A stretch of DNA of 64,000 nucleotides, from assembly GCF_002865605.1 (NCBI RefSeq), contig NZ_CP025583.1, forward strand, positions 1,902,501 through 1,966,500, given 5' to 3'. Origin of the DNA: Paracoccus jeotgali. GTDB taxonomy: Bacteria; Pseudomonadota; Alphaproteobacteria; Rhodobacterales; Rhodobacteraceae. The notes beneath the pieces are model-generated. The model saw nothing but the letters and a program-made list of their open reading frames with translations, was not told the origin of the DNA and did no database searches. How positions within the stretch are numbered: the stretch's first letter is position 1; each line of letters opens with the position of its first letter. Of this stretch, positions 20,345 to 29,443 are shown piece after piece. The position numbers were made by a program, and so were the translations under genes.

Positions 20345-21429
20345 CCGACGCCGCCCCCGAATCCGACCGCGTCGCCGGCAGCCCCCATCCCCGCCATGCC
20401 GATCGGGTGGTGGGCCATGACGCCGCGATTGCCGAGTTTCTGACCGCCGCCGGGGCGCAGCGGCTGCATCACGCCTGGATGCTGACCGGCCCGCGCGGCA
20501 TCGGCAAGGCGACGCTCGGCTGGGCCATGGCGCGCTGGCTGCTGGCCGAGGGCCCGACCGACCGGCTGCACATCCCGCCCGACCATCCGGTGACGCGCCG
20601 CATCAACGCACTGTCCGAACCGCGCCTGCATCTGGTCCGGCGCGGGGTGGACGACAAGGGGCGACTGAAGCCGGGCATCGGAGTGGACGATATCCGCGCG
20701 TTCCGGTCCTTCTTTCAACTCAGCGCCGCCGATGGCGGGCGGCGGATCGCGATCATTGACGCCGCGGACGAAATGAACACCGCCGCCGCCAACGCCCTGC
20801 TGAAGACGTTGGAAGAACCGCCGCAGGATGCGCTGCTGCTGCTGATCGCGCATCAGCCGGGCCGGCTGCTGCCGACGATCCGCTCTCGCTGCCGAGAATT
20901 GCGGCTGTCGCCGCTGTCGCCGCAGGATATGGGCGCGGTGCTGCAGGCGCACGGCATCGACGAGGACGCGACCGCGCTGGCCGCGCTGTCGGGCGGCTCG
21001 GTCGGCGAGGCGCTGCGGCTGGCGGGTCAGGACGGGTTGCAGGTCTATCGCCAGATCGTCGATCTGTTCGCCACCCTGCCCCGTTTCGACCGCAGCAAGG
21101 CCCGAGCGCTGGCCGATGCCGCCGCCCCCCGCGCCAGTGCCGAGGGCGACGCCTTCGATCTGCGGATCACGCTGCTCGATCTGTTCCTGTCGCGGCTGGC
21201 GCGGGCCGGGCTGCTGGGCGCCCCTATCCCCGAGGCCGCACCGGGCGAGGCCGAGTTGATGGCGCGGCTGTGTCCCGACGCCGATGCGGCGCGGGTGTGG
21301 GCCGGCGCGCAGGCGGAACTGTCGGCGCGGGCGCGGGCCGGGCGGGCGGTCAACCTTGACCCCGCCGCCCTGCTGTTGGATATGCTGGTGCAACTGGCCG
21401 GGCTGGCCCCGGCGCACGCGAAAGCCTGA
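20341..21429 (+). CDS. holB: DNA polymerase III subunit delta prime
   Basis: Clamp-loader subunit. 362 residues; AAA+ fold with Walker A-like GPRGIGKATL, sensor segments AAANALLKTLEEPP and STIRSRC-like TIRSRCRELRLSPL. Starts with GTG at 20341, coupled to tmk by a four-base overlap. The tmk-holB-tatD order is widespread in bacteria, which supports both gene calls. Confidence 0.94.
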   Translation: MTDAAPESDRVAGSPHPRHADRVVGHDAAIAEFLTAAGAQRLHHAWMLTGPRGIGKATLGWAMARWLLAEGPTDRLHIPPDHPVTRRINALSEPRLHLVRRGVDDKGRLKPGIGVDDIRAFRSFFQLSAADGGRRIAIIDAADEMNTAAANALLKTLEEPPQDALLLLIAHQPGRLLPTIRSRCRELRLSPLSPQDMGAVLQAHGIDEDATALAALSGGSVGEALRLAGQDGLQVYRQIVDLFATLPRFDRSKARALADAAAPRASAEGDAFDLRITLLDLFLSRLARAGLLGAPIPEAAPGEAELMARLCPDADAARVWAGAQAELSARARAGRAVNLDPAALLLDMLVQLAGLAPAHAKA

Positions 21430-21432
21430 CCG

Positions 21433-22239
21433 ATGCCCCTGCCCCTTGCCGGCCCGGCGGTCCCTGTCGTGGACAGCCACTGCCATCTCGACTTCCCCGA
21501 CTTCGACGGAGAGCGTGACGACCTGATCGCCCGCGCGCGCGCCGCCGGCGTCGGCCGCATGGTCACCATCTGCACCAAGCTTGCCGAGGAACCCCAGGTC
21601 CGCGCCATTGCCGAGGCGCATGACGGCGTCTTCTACGCCGCCGGGGTCCATCCGATGAGCGTGGCCGACCAGCCCGCGGTGACGGTGGCGGACCTCGTGG
21701 CCCTCGCCGCGCATCCGAAATTCGTCGGCATCGGCGAGACCGGGCTGGACTACCACTACACCGCCGACAGCGCCGAGGCGCAGCGCCGTTCGCTGCGGGT
21801 GCATATCGGGGCCGCGCGGCAGACCGACCTGCCGCTGATCATCCACGCTCGCGATGCCGATGACGACATGGCCCGCATCCTGACCGAGGAGCACCGCGCC
21901 GCCCCCTATCGCTGCGTGATGCACTGCTTTTCCTCGGGCGCGGGGCTGGCGCAGGCGGCGCTGGATCTGGGCTTTTACCTGTCGATGTCCGGGATCGCGA
22001 CCTTCCCGCGCTCGACCGAGCTGCGCGAGATCTTCGCCGCCGCCCCCGTCGACCGCATCCTGGTCGAGACCGACGCCCCCTATCTGGCCCCGCCGCCCCA
22101 TCGCGGTCGGCGCAACGAGCCCGCCTTTGTCACCCGCACCGCCGCCACCGGGGCCGAGCTGTTCGGGATGAGCTATGCCGATTTCGCGGCCCAGACCTCG
22201 GCCAATTTCGACCGGCTGTTCAGCAAGGCGGCTGCATGA
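21433..22239 (+). CDS. tatD: TatD-family metal-dependent hydrolase
   Basis: Metal-dependent TIM-barrel DNase/hydrolase of the YcfH/TatD group, 268 residues. Metal ligands are seen in VDSHCHLDFPDFD, GETGLDYHY, PLIIHARDADDD, CVMHCFSSG and the closing VETDAPYLAPPPHRG. It starts three bases after holB and overlaps the next gene by ATGA. TatD proteins are implicated in nuclease and RNA quality-control activities; the exact role here is unproven. Confidence 0.93.
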   Translation: MPLPLAGPAVPVVDSHCHLDFPDFDGERDDLIARARAAGVGRMVTICTKLAEEPQVRAIAEAHDGVFYAAGVHPMSVADQPAVTVADLVALAAHPKFVGIGETGLDYHYTADSAEAQRRSLRVHIGAARQTDLPLIIHARDADDDMARILTEEHRAAPYRCVMHCFSSGAGLAQAALDLGFYLSMSGIATFPRSTELREIFAAAPVDRILVETDAPYLAPPPHRGRRNEPAFVTRTAATGAELFGMSYADFAAQTSANFDRLFSKAAA

Positions 22240-23042
22240 TCCGTGTCACCATCCTGGGCTGCGGATCGTCGGGCGGCGTGCCCCGCATCGGCGGCATCTG
22301 GGGGGCCTGCGATCCCGACGATCCGCGCAATCGCCGCCGCCGCTGCGCTATCCTGATCGACCGCATCGGCGCGGGCGGCGCGATGACGCGGGTGCTGGTC
22401 GATACCGGCCCCGATCTGGTGGCGCAGATGCTGGATACAGGCGTCAGCACGCTGGATGCGGTGATCTGGACCCACGCCCATGCCGACCATGTCCACGGCA
22501 TCGATGATCTGCGCCAGATCGCCTATAACGCCCGGGCACGGATTCCCGGCTATGCCGACGCGCCGACCACGGCGGAACTGCGCGGGCGCTTCGACTATAT
22601 CTTCCGCACGCCCCCCGGCTCTGGCTATCCGCCGATCTGCGACCTGCACCCGTTCGAGGGGCCGCTGGTCATCACGGGCGCGGGCGGGCCAATCTGCATC
22701 ACGCCCTTTACCGTGCCGCATGGCGAGATCGTGGCCTTGGGTCTGTCCATCGCGACGGCCGGCGGCGGCATCGTCTATCTGCCCGACGTCCAGACCATCC
22801 CCGACGCCGCCTGGTCCATCATCGGCCGGCCCGAGGTGTTCATCTGCGACGCCCTGCGCCACACGCCGCATCCCAGCCACGCGCATCTGGCGCTGGCGGT
22901 GGAATGGATCAACCGCTCTCGCGCGCATCGCGGCATCCTGACCAACATGCATGTCGATCTGGACTATGCCCAGACCGACGCAGAAACGCCCGACCACATC
23001 ACCCCCGCTTATGACGGGCTGACGCTGACGGCACGCGCTTGA
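22236..23042 (+). CDS. MBL-fold metallohydrolase, PhnP-like
   Basis: Metallo-beta-lactamase-fold hydrolase, 268 residues. The N-terminus ILGCGSSGGVPRIGG is characteristic of the PhnP/phosphodiesterase group; the metal motif is THAHADHVHGIDDLR (HxHxDH). Later histidines in TVPHGE and the C-terminal NMHVDLDY complete the site. No phn genes are nearby, so phosphonate breakdown is not implied; the tmk-holB-tatD-MBL neighbourhood is common in alphaproteobacteria and the substrate is unknown. Overlaps tatD by four bases. Confidence 0.88.
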   Translation: MIRVTILGCGSSGGVPRIGGIWGACDPDDPRNRRRRCAILIDRIGAGGAMTRVLVDTGPDLVAQMLDTGVSTLDAVIWTHAHADHVHGIDDLRQIAYNARARIPGYADAPTTAELRGRFDYIFRTPPGSGYPPICDLHPFEGPLVITGAGGPICITPFTVPHGEIVALGLSIATAGGGIVYLPDVQTIPDAAWSIIGRPEVFICDALRHTPHPSHAHLALAVEWINRSRAHRGILTNMHVDLDYAQTDAETPDHITPAYDGLTLTARA

Positions 23043-23980
23043 CCGGCCTGTTCAACGTCGTCCTGCCGGTCTTTCTGGTTCTGGGCTTCGGCTATGTGGT
23101 CAGTTGGCGCGGCCTCTTCGGCGAATCGGCGGTGGATGGGGTCATGCGGTTCGCGCAGAACTTCGCCGTGCCGGTGCTGCTGTTCCAGTCCATCGCCCGG
23201 CTGGATCTGTCGGCCGAGTTCAACCTGCCGATGCTGGCGGCCTTTTATGCCGGCGCCTTCGCCAGCTTTGGCGTCGGCGTCTGGGGCGCGCGCAAGCTGG
23301 GCCGCGCGCCGCAGGACGCGGTGGCGATCGGCTTTGTCTGCCTGTTCTCGAACTCGCTGCTGCTGGGCGTCCCGATCACCGAGCGCGCCTATGGGGCCGA
23401 GGCGCTGTCGGGGAACTGGGCGATCATCTCGATCCACTCGCCCATGCTCTATACCTTCGGGATCACGGTGATGGAGTTCGTGCGCGCGCGCGGCCAGAAC
23501 CTGTCCGTGGGCCGGGTCGCGGGCCGCGCCCTGACCGGGGTGCTGCGGACGCCGCTGGTCCTCGGTATCCTGTCGGGGCTGGTGGTGAACCTGGGGATGC
23601 AGGCCGGTCTGGTCCTGCCCGGCGGGTTCTGGGACGCGGTGGCGATGATGGCCAAGGCCGCGCTGCCGGCGGCGCTGTTTGCGCTTGGCGGCATCCTCTA
23701 TCGCTACAAGCCCGAAGGCGACAGCCGGGCGATCCTGCTCTGCTGTCTGGCCTCGCTGGTGCTGCATCCGGCGATTGCCTATGGCCTTGGCCGCGGCTTC
23801 GGGCTGGATGACAGCGCGCTGCGCTCGGCGGTGATGACGGCGGCGATGGCGCCGGGTGTCAACGCCTATCTGTTCGCCTCGATCTATGGCGTCGCCAAGC
23901 GGGTCGCGGCCTCGGCGGTGCTGGTGGCGACGGCAGCCTCGATCCTGACGATCTCGGTCTGGTTGCAGATCCTGCCCTAG
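23039..23980 (+). CDS. AEC-family (auxin efflux carrier-like) transporter
   Basis: Integral membrane protein of 313 residues with about ten hydrophobic helices and the AEC-family opening VLPVFLVLGFGYVVSWRGLF. Bacterial members export or import carboxylates such as malonate or malate; no substrate can be assigned here. It starts with TTG at 23039, in a TTGA overlap with the preceding hydrolase, so it depends on coupled translation. Its stop overlaps the stop of the convergent ABC permease (CTAG). Confidence 0.86.
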   Translation: MTGLFNVVLPVFLVLGFGYVVSWRGLFGESAVDGVMRFAQNFAVPVLLFQSIARLDLSAEFNLPMLAAFYAGAFASFGVGVWGARKLGRAPQDAVAIGFVCLFSNSLLLGVPITERAYGAEALSGNWAIISIHSPMLYTFGITVMEFVRARGQNLSVGRVAGRALTGVLRTPLVLGILSGLVVNLGMQAGLVLPGGFWDAVAMMAKAALPAALFALGGILYRYKPEGDSRAILLCCLASLVLHPAIAYGLGRGFGLDDSALRSAVMTAAMAPGVNAYLFASIYGVAKRVAASAVLVATAASILTISVWLQILP

Positions 23981-24948
23981 CCGGGGCTCAGCCCGCGTAT
24001 CCGCTCGGACCGGCGGCGCAGCAGCTCGACCGTGGTCAAGAGCGCCACCGAAAAGATCACCAGCAGCGTCGCCACGGCAAGGATCGCCGGGCTGATCTGT
24101 TCGCGGATGCCGTTCCACATCTGACGCGGGATGGTCTGCTGATCCGGCCCGGCGATGAACAGCACCGCCACCACCTCGTCGAACGAGGTGACAAAGGCGA
24201 AAAGCGCGCCCGAGATCACGCCGGGCAGGATCAGCGGCATCGTCACCCGAAAGAACGTCACCCGCGGATTGGCGCCAAGGCTGGCCGCCGCCCGGTTCAG
24301 CGACTGGTCAAAGCCGACCAGCGTCGCCGTCACGGTGATGATGACGAAGGGAATCCCCAGCGTCGCATGGGCCATGATGACGCCCAGATAGGTGTTGGCC
24401 AGACAGCCCGAACTGGACAGGAACGGCCCCAGCAGCTTGTGCGCCCACGACCCCTGCGGCACGCAGGCCGAGGAATAGAAAAAGAACAGCCCCGTCGCGG
24501 TGATGATCAGCGGCACGATCATGGGCGAGATCAGCGTCGCCATGATCAGCCGGCGGAACGGCATCTCTGGCCGGGCCAGCCCCAGGGCGGCCAGCGTCCC
24601 CAGCACCGTCGCCAGCACCGTGGACAGCACCCCGATCAGGACCGAGTTCTTGGCCGCGTTCACCCATTTCGCGTTCGACCACATGTCGGAAAACCACGCC
24701 ATGTCGCGCGGCGCATCCGGCGCCAGCATCCCGAAGGTCATCAGATTGTCATACCAGCGCAGCGAATAGCCCTGCGCGTCGAAGGACAGCATCTCTCGGG
24801 TAAAGGTGAAGTAAGGCTCGGCGTTGAAGCTGAGCGGGATGATCACCAGGATCGGCGCGATCAGGAACAGGAAGATCAGCGTGCACAGCGTCAGATAGAC
24901 GTAATGCCAGATCCGTTCCATCGGCGAGGCGTATGTCTGAAGCGCCAT
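23977..24948 (-). CDS. potC: Polyamine-type ABC transporter permease (PotC-like)
   Basis: Inner-membrane permease of 323 residues, about six helices. The cytoplasmic EAA loop is RAAASLGANPRVTFFRVTMP. A periplasmic loop with two cysteines (SACVPQ...SSSGCLAN) is unusual and could form a disulfide. ATG at 24948 is chosen, four bases after the stop of the upstream permease. Last gene of a potA-binding protein-potB-potC type operon; symbols follow order and homology, and the true substrate may be another amine. Confidence 0.87.
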   Translation of the reverse strand: MALQTYASPMERIWHYVYLTLCTLIFLFLIAPILVIIPLSFNAEPYFTFTREMLSFDAQGYSLRWYDNLMTFGMLAPDAPRDMAWFSDMWSNAKWVNAAKNSVLIGVLSTVLATVLGTLAALGLARPEMPFRRLIMATLISPMIVPLIITATGLFFFYSSACVPQGSWAHKLLGPFLSSSGCLANTYLGVIMAHATLGIPFVIITVTATLVGFDQSLNRAAASLGANPRVTFFRVTMPLILPGVISGALFAFVTSFDEVVAVLFIAGPDQQTIPRQMWNGIREQISPAILAVATLLVIFSVALLTTVELLRRRSERIRGLSPG

Positions 24949-24952
24949 GTCC

Positions 24953-26287
24953 CTACCCCAGCTTGAGATTGTCAATGCCGACCAGCCGGTCATAGACCCA
25001 GTACAGGATCAGCACGCCCGCCAGCAGGATCGCCGCCAGCGCCGCGGCCATCGACCAGTTGAGCGTCCGGGTCATATGCTCGGCGATCATGTTGGAAATC
25101 AGCTGCCCCGAGGCACCCCCGACCAGCGCGGGCGTGATATAGTAGCCCACGGCGAGGATGAAGACGAGCAGCGCCCCCGCCCCCAACCCCGGCAGCGTCT
25201 GCGGGAAATAGATGCGACGGAACGCCGTCCAGCTTGTCGCGCCAAGGCTGCGGGCGGCGCGAACATAGGCCGGGTTGATCGTCCGCATCACCGAATACAG
25301 CGGCAGGATCATGAAGGGCAGCAGGATATGGGTCATGGCGATGATCGTGCCGGTCTGGTTGTACATCATCTTCAGCCGCCCATCGGCGCTGATGATCCCC
25401 AGCCAGATCAGCATGTCGTTGACCACGCCCTGTTGCTGCAGCAGCACCATCCAGCTTGTCGTTCGCACCAGCAGCGACGTCCAGAACGGCAGCAGCACCA
25501 GGATCATCAGCAGGTTCGACCGCCGCAGCGGCAGGGTGGCCAGCAGATGCGCCACCGGAAAGCCCAGCAGGAAGGTGGTGAAGGTCACCAGCGCCGACAG
25601 CCACAGCGTCCGCATGAACAGCATGATATAGACGCGGTGGTTCTCATTGACCTGCGTGATGCGGCCCTGATCGTCGCGCGTCCGGTCCAGCGAGGCCAGA
25701 TAGAAGCTGTCGGTATAGGCGGTGGACGAGGTCCGCATCGCCGTCCACAGCGCCGGATCGCCCCAACCCTTGTCCAGCGCCAGCAGCGCCTCGCGATAGG
25801 GCGGCTCCAGCCCGTTCCTGACCTTGCGCCCGGTCGAGGTGAACAGCGAGCGCGTGCCCGACATCTCGTAATTGATCCGCGTGCCGACGATGCCGATGGT
25901 GCGTTCCTCGGCCGCCAGCCGCAGATCCTCGGCCAGCGCGGCAAAGGCGGCCTCGTCCGGGGCGGTGCCCGGCTCGGTCTGGGCGAACCAGGCGCCGATC
26001 TGCGGCATGTTGGCCGAAAACCCGTCATTATGGACCGAGCGGTGCAGCATCTGCCCGATCGGGATGACGAAAGTGATGACGATGAACGCGAGCAGCGGCA
26101 GGACCAGCAGAAAGGCGCGGCGCCGCGACCGGCGCGACGCCCGCGCCAGCGCCCGCTTCAGCGGCTTGCCGTCGGCGGTGGTCAGCCCGGCGGCGCGCGC
26201 GGCCTGCGCGTCACGCGCCGGGGCTTCGGGCGGCAGGCCGCCCGCCTCGGTCACGACGGCGGCATGGGGATCAAGGGGTGAGGCCAT
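24953..26287 (-). CDS. potB: Polyamine-type ABC transporter permease (PotB-like)
   Basis: Permease of 444 residues, much longer than PotB of E. coli (about 280). Residues 1-57 are a hydrophilic cytoplasmic tail ending in a basic RRSRRR stretch; helix one is about 58-78; a loop of about 145 residues (79-225) precedes helix two. The EAA-type loop is RAARSLGATSWTAFRRIYFP. The large periplasmic loop is the odd feature and may contact the binding protein. Four bases separate it from potC. Confidence 0.87.
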   Translation of the reverse strand: MASPLDPHAAVVTEAGGLPPEAPARDAQAARAAGLTTADGKPLKRALARASRRSRRRAFLLVLPLLAFIVITFVIPIGQMLHRSVHNDGFSANMPQIGAWFAQTEPGTAPDEAAFAALAEDLRLAAEERTIGIVGTRINYEMSGTRSLFTSTGRKVRNGLEPPYREALLALDKGWGDPALWTAMRTSSTAYTDSFYLASLDRTRDDQGRITQVNENHRVYIMLFMRTLWLSALVTFTTFLLGFPVAHLLATLPLRRSNLLMILVLLPFWTSLLVRTTSWMVLLQQQGVVNDMLIWLGIISADGRLKMMYNQTGTIIAMTHILLPFMILPLYSVMRTINPAYVRAARSLGATSWTAFRRIYFPQTLPGLGAGALLVFILAVGYYITPALVGGASGQLISNMIAEHMTRTLNWSMAAALAAILLAGVLILYWVYDRLVGIDNLKLG

Positions 26288-26342
26288 TTGGTCGGTTCCG
26301 TGTCGGCCCGGCTGCGCCCAAGACGCGGCCGGGCCAGTGGTG

Positions 26343-27416
26343 TCAGCCGGCGAGCCAGGCGTTGAAACGCTCGTTCAGTTCCGAATCGTGATCGACCCAG
26401 AAATCGAGGTCAGAGCCGAGCGCGTTGGTCATGTTCGCCTCGGTCGTGGGCAGATGCGGGCCCATCGGCTGGTCGCTGCCCTCGATATTGCCGACGATGG
26501 CGGCAGCGGATTTGCGCGGCGGGCCATAGCTGATGAACTCGGCCGCGCGGGCCTGGTTCTTGGGCGCGGTCGAGAAGGCGATGAACTTGATCGCCTCTTC
26601 CATATGCGGCGCGCCGCGCGGGATCACCCAGCCCTCCATCTCGTAGATCTGACCGTCCCAGACGATCTTGAAGGGCTTGTTGTCCTTCATCGCCGCATCG
26701 AAGATCCGGCCGTTGAAGGCATAGGCCATGGTGACCTCGCCATCGGCCAGCAGTTGCGGCGGCTGCGCGCCGGCTTCCCACCAGACGACATCGCCCTTGA
26801 TGCTGTCGAGCTTGTCGAACGCCCGGTCGACGCCTTCCGGCGTGGCCAGCGTGTCATAGACCTCGGACGCAGGCACGCCGTCGGCCATCAGCGCGAATTC
26901 GAGGTTGAACTTGGCGCCCTTGCGCATGGTGCGCTTGCCGGGGAATTTCTCGAGATCGAAGAAATCGGCCGGGCCGGTCGGCTTGGCGTCGGCGAATTTC
27001 GAATCGTCATAGACCTGGACCATCGAATAGACGTCGGTGGCGACAAAGCAGTCGGTCACGCCGCCCTCGATATAGTCGTCGGCAGCCGCGGTGCCGTCAT
27101 CGGCGGCGGTCAGCGCCTCGGCGTCCAGCGTTTCCAGCAGGCCCTCGTCACACAGGCGGACCGCATCGGCATATTCGACCGAGGCGACATCGGCGGTGAC
27201 GTTGCCGGCCTCGACCATCGCCTTGATCGGCGTGGCCGGGTTGTCGGCATCGGCGATGTTGACCGGGATGCCGGTTTCGGCGGTGAAGGGCTTGGCATAG
27301 GCCTCGGCATGGGACCGGCCATAGGCGCCGCCCCAGCTGAGAAGGTTCACCTCTTGCGCCTGCACGGTCAGCCCCATGCTGCACAGCGCCGAAGTCAGGA
27401 TCAGGGTCTTTTTCAT
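26343..27416 (-). CDS. Polyamine-type ABC transporter substrate-binding protein
   Basis: Periplasmic binding protein, 357 residues. The signal peptide is MKKTLILTSALCSMGLTVQA, cleaved before QEV. The following LLSWGGAYGRSHAEAY segment marks the spermidine/putrescine-like extracellular solute-binding family 1. The C-terminus KNQARAAEFISYGP also fits. GGAGAT lies upstream of the ATG at 27416. Substrate is not proven: related Rhodobacteraceae operons are annotated for putrescine/spermidine on homology alone. Confidence 0.88.
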   Translation of the reverse strand: MKKTLILTSALCSMGLTVQAQEVNLLSWGGAYGRSHAEAYAKPFTAETGIPVNIADADNPATPIKAMVEAGNVTADVASVEYADAVRLCDEGLLETLDAEALTAADDGTAAADDYIEGGVTDCFVATDVYSMVQVYDDSKFADAKPTGPADFFDLEKFPGKRTMRKGAKFNLEFALMADGVPASEVYDTLATPEGVDRAFDKLDSIKGDVVWWEAGAQPPQLLADGEVTMAYAFNGRIFDAAMKDNKPFKIVWDGQIYEMEGWVIPRGAPHMEEAIKFIAFSTAPKNQARAAEFISYGPPRKSAAAIVGNIEGSDQPMGPHLPTTEANMTNALGSDLDFWVDHDSELNERFNAWLAG

Positions 27417-27479
27417 CGAAATCTCCTGTTGCGGTGGATCGGCGCATTGGCCGTTATCATTGGGCCCTATGGCCAGTCG

Positions 27480-28619
27480 TCAGGCCGGTTCGCTGGGAAC
27501 CGGATCAAGCGCGCGGGCATCCTGTGGATGCCAGCCGACGCGGATCTGATCGCCGGGGTTCAGCCGTGTCTGACCCAGGGTGTTGCGGTATTTCATCACG
27601 AAATCTTCCTGCCCCGCGACCCGCAGCCGGGCGCGCAGGATGTCGCCCATATAGATGACGTCGCGGACCACGGCGGGCAGCGTATGGGCATCGGGCGGCA
27701 TCAGTTCGGGCTTGAATTCGATGCGTTCGGGGCGGATCGAGACGGTGGTCGGCTGCCCGACCTCGCGCAGGTTGACGGCGGTCGCGTCGATCATCCGCCC
27801 ATCGGCCAGCCGCACCAGCGCACGGTCGCCGTCGAGGCTGTCGATGATGCCGTCCATGGCGTTGTTCTCGCCGATGAAGCCGGCGACAAAGCTGTTTTCC
27901 GGCCGCTCATACAGATCGGCGGGGGCGGCAAGCTGCTGGATGCGGCCGTCATTGAAGACTGCGATCCGGTCGGACATGGTCAGTGCCTCGCCCTGGTCAT
28001 GGGTCACATAGACCACCGTCACCCCAAGTCTTTCATGCAGCGCCTTGATTTCGAACTGCATATGCTCGCGCAGCTGCTTGTCCAACGCGCCAAGCGGTTC
28101 GTCCATCAGCACCAGTTCGGGGTCGAAGACCAGCGCCCGCGCCAGCGCGATCCGCTGCTGCTGCCCGCCCGAAAGCTGCGCCGGACGGCGGCTGCCAAAG
28201 GCGCCCATCTGGACCATGTCCAGCGCCTTGCGGACCCGCTCCTCGCGCTCGCTGCGGGACATGCCGCGCACCTCCAGCGGGAAGGCGAGGTTTTCGGCCA
28301 CCGTCATATGCGGGAACAGCGCGTAGTTCTGGAACACCATGCCGATGCCGCGCTTGTGCGGCGGCACGTCGTTGATGTTGCGCCCGTCCAGCAGGATCTG
28401 GCCATGCGTGGCGGTTTCGAACCCCGCCAGCATCATCAGGCACGTGGTCTTGCCCGAACCGGACGGCCCCAGCATGGTCAGGAACTCGCTCCTGCCGATG
28501 GAGAGGTTCAGGTCTTTCACGACGAGGCTCTGCCCGTCATAGCTTTTCTGCACGTGATCGAAGACGACGAAACCGCCGTCATGGGTCTTGGACGTCAAGC
28601 GGGCCCCCTGTCGTGGCAT
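27480..28619 (-). CDS. potA: Polyamine-type ABC transporter ATP-binding protein
   Basis: ATPase of 379 residues. Walker A GPSGSGKTT, Q-loop VFQNYALFPHM, signature LSGGQQQRIALARAL, Walker B LVLMDEPLGALD and the H-loop VTHDQGEAL are intact. The C-terminal third is the TOBE domain typical of PotA/MalK-type ATPases (SIRPERIEF). First gene of the minus-strand transporter operon. 63 bases separate it from the binding protein gene. Confidence 0.93.
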   Translation of the reverse strand: MPRQGARLTSKTHDGGFVVFDHVQKSYDGQSLVVKDLNLSIGRSEFLTMLGPSGSGKTTCLMMLAGFETATHGQILLDGRNINDVPPHKRGIGMVFQNYALFPHMTVAENLAFPLEVRGMSRSEREERVRKALDMVQMGAFGSRRPAQLSGGQQQRIALARALVFDPELVLMDEPLGALDKQLREHMQFEIKALHERLGVTVVYVTHDQGEALTMSDRIAVFNDGRIQQLAAPADLYERPENSFVAGFIGENNAMDGIIDSLDGDRALVRLADGRMIDATAVNLREVGQPTTVSIRPERIEFKPELMPPDAHTLPAVVRDVIYMGDILRARLRVAGQEDFVMKYRNTLGQTRLNPGDQIRVGWHPQDARALDPVPSEPA

Positions 28620-28781
28620 GTTCGTTTCTTGTCTTCCGCTGAGGGCAGGTTAGGCGCGGCTTGGGCAGGATTGCAACAGCCGCGTGCATCGGCGTCCGCT
28701 TTCGCGTTTTCTGCGGCTTATCGCGCAGAATCCCTCTTTTCATCCCGCGCCGAAGCCGTTATCTGCACGCCTTGTCGCGAT

Positions 28782-28868
28782 GCGGTCGTGGCGGAATTGG
28801 TAGACGCGCAGCGTTGAGGTCGCTGTTCCTTAACCGGAGTGGAAGTTCGAGTCTTCTCGACCGCACCA
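28782..28868 (+). tRNA. tRNA-Leu (GAG)
   Basis: An 87-base class II tRNA with encoded CCA. Acceptor GCGGTCG/CGACCGC, anticodon stem CAGCG/CGCTG with loop TTGAGGT (anticodon GAG), a long variable arm (TTCCTTAACCGGAG region) and T-loop TTCGAGT. It sits alone between the potA promoter region and a lipoprotein gene. The 162 bases between potA and this tRNA should hold the potA promoter but show no clear motif. Confidence 0.95.
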
Positions 28869-28950
28869 GACGACACCCCTGCCGGGTCGGACTGATCCGC
28901 CAAGGCGGGACCACAATCACAGATTGCACTGGACGTCGCGTAACACGTTT

Positions 28951-28974
28951 GGGTAGTGTCAACCGACACAACCC
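28951..28974. promoter_or_regulatory. Inverted repeat upstream of lipoprotein gene
   Basis: GGGTAGTGTC-AACC-GACACAACCC forms a ten-base interrupted dyad (one A-A mismatch) that ends 13 bases before the lipoprotein ATG. No U-tract follows, so it looks more like an operator or a leader hairpin near the ribosome binding site than a terminator. Confidence 0.45.
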
Positions 28975-28987
28975 GAACGGAACGCCC

Positions 28988-29398
28988 ATGCGCCACCCCT
29001 TGATCGCCCCGGTCCTTGCCTGCGCCCTGCTGGCCGGCTGCGTCGCCAATGACACCCCGGTTACCACCCGCCCCGCCCCCTTTGTCGACCGCGACCGCGC
29101 CCTGATCCAAAGCGCGATCATCGACGACATGAAGGACCCCGGCGCGGCGCAGCTGCGCAAGCTGGTCGCCTATGACCTTAGCGAGGGGCAAGGCCGGGTG
29201 CTGTGCGGCGAAGTCAATGGCAAGAACTCCTTCGGCGCCTATGGGGGGTTTCAGCCCTTTTTCCTGCGAATCAAGGATGGCCGTGCGGTGACCAGCTATG
29301 TCGGCGCGGCAGCGTCGGACGATGTGTGGGGCCGGCTTGCCACCAAGGGCTGCACGGCGGCGGCCAGCGGTCAGATGATGGTCGCGGGCGCCAAATAG
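28988..29398 (+). CDS. Hypothetical lipoprotein
   Basis: A 136-residue protein with a lipobox LLAGC (Cys18), so it is probably lipid-anchored in the envelope. The mature part has no domain I recognise; it contains YGGFQPFFLRIKDG and one further pair of Cys residues (VLCGE, KGCTAA) that could form a disulfide. Start at 28988. It stands between tRNA-Leu and lipB with a dyad in front of it. Function unknown. Confidence 0.72.
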   Translation: MRHPLIAPVLACALLAGCVANDTPVTTRPAPFVDRDRALIQSAIIDDMKDPGAAQLRKLVAYDLSEGQGRVLCGEVNGKNSFGAYGGFQPFFLRIKDGRAVTSYVGAAASDDVWGRLATKGCTAAASGQMMVAGAK

Positions 29399-29443
29399 CG
29401 GCGCAGGCTTTTCTTTTCCCGCGCCTGGGCTTACCTGAGCGGC

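Noticed and set aside
22236..23042. Phosphonate (phn) pathway inferred from the PhnP-like hydrolase
   Set aside because: No other phn gene is nearby, and this MBL subgroup usually sits after tatD independent of phosphonates.
25872..28817. Open frame of 981 codons on the plus strand opposite the ABC transporter
   Set aside because: Antisense shadow of potA, the binding protein gene and part of potB; composition is typical of a non-coding frame.
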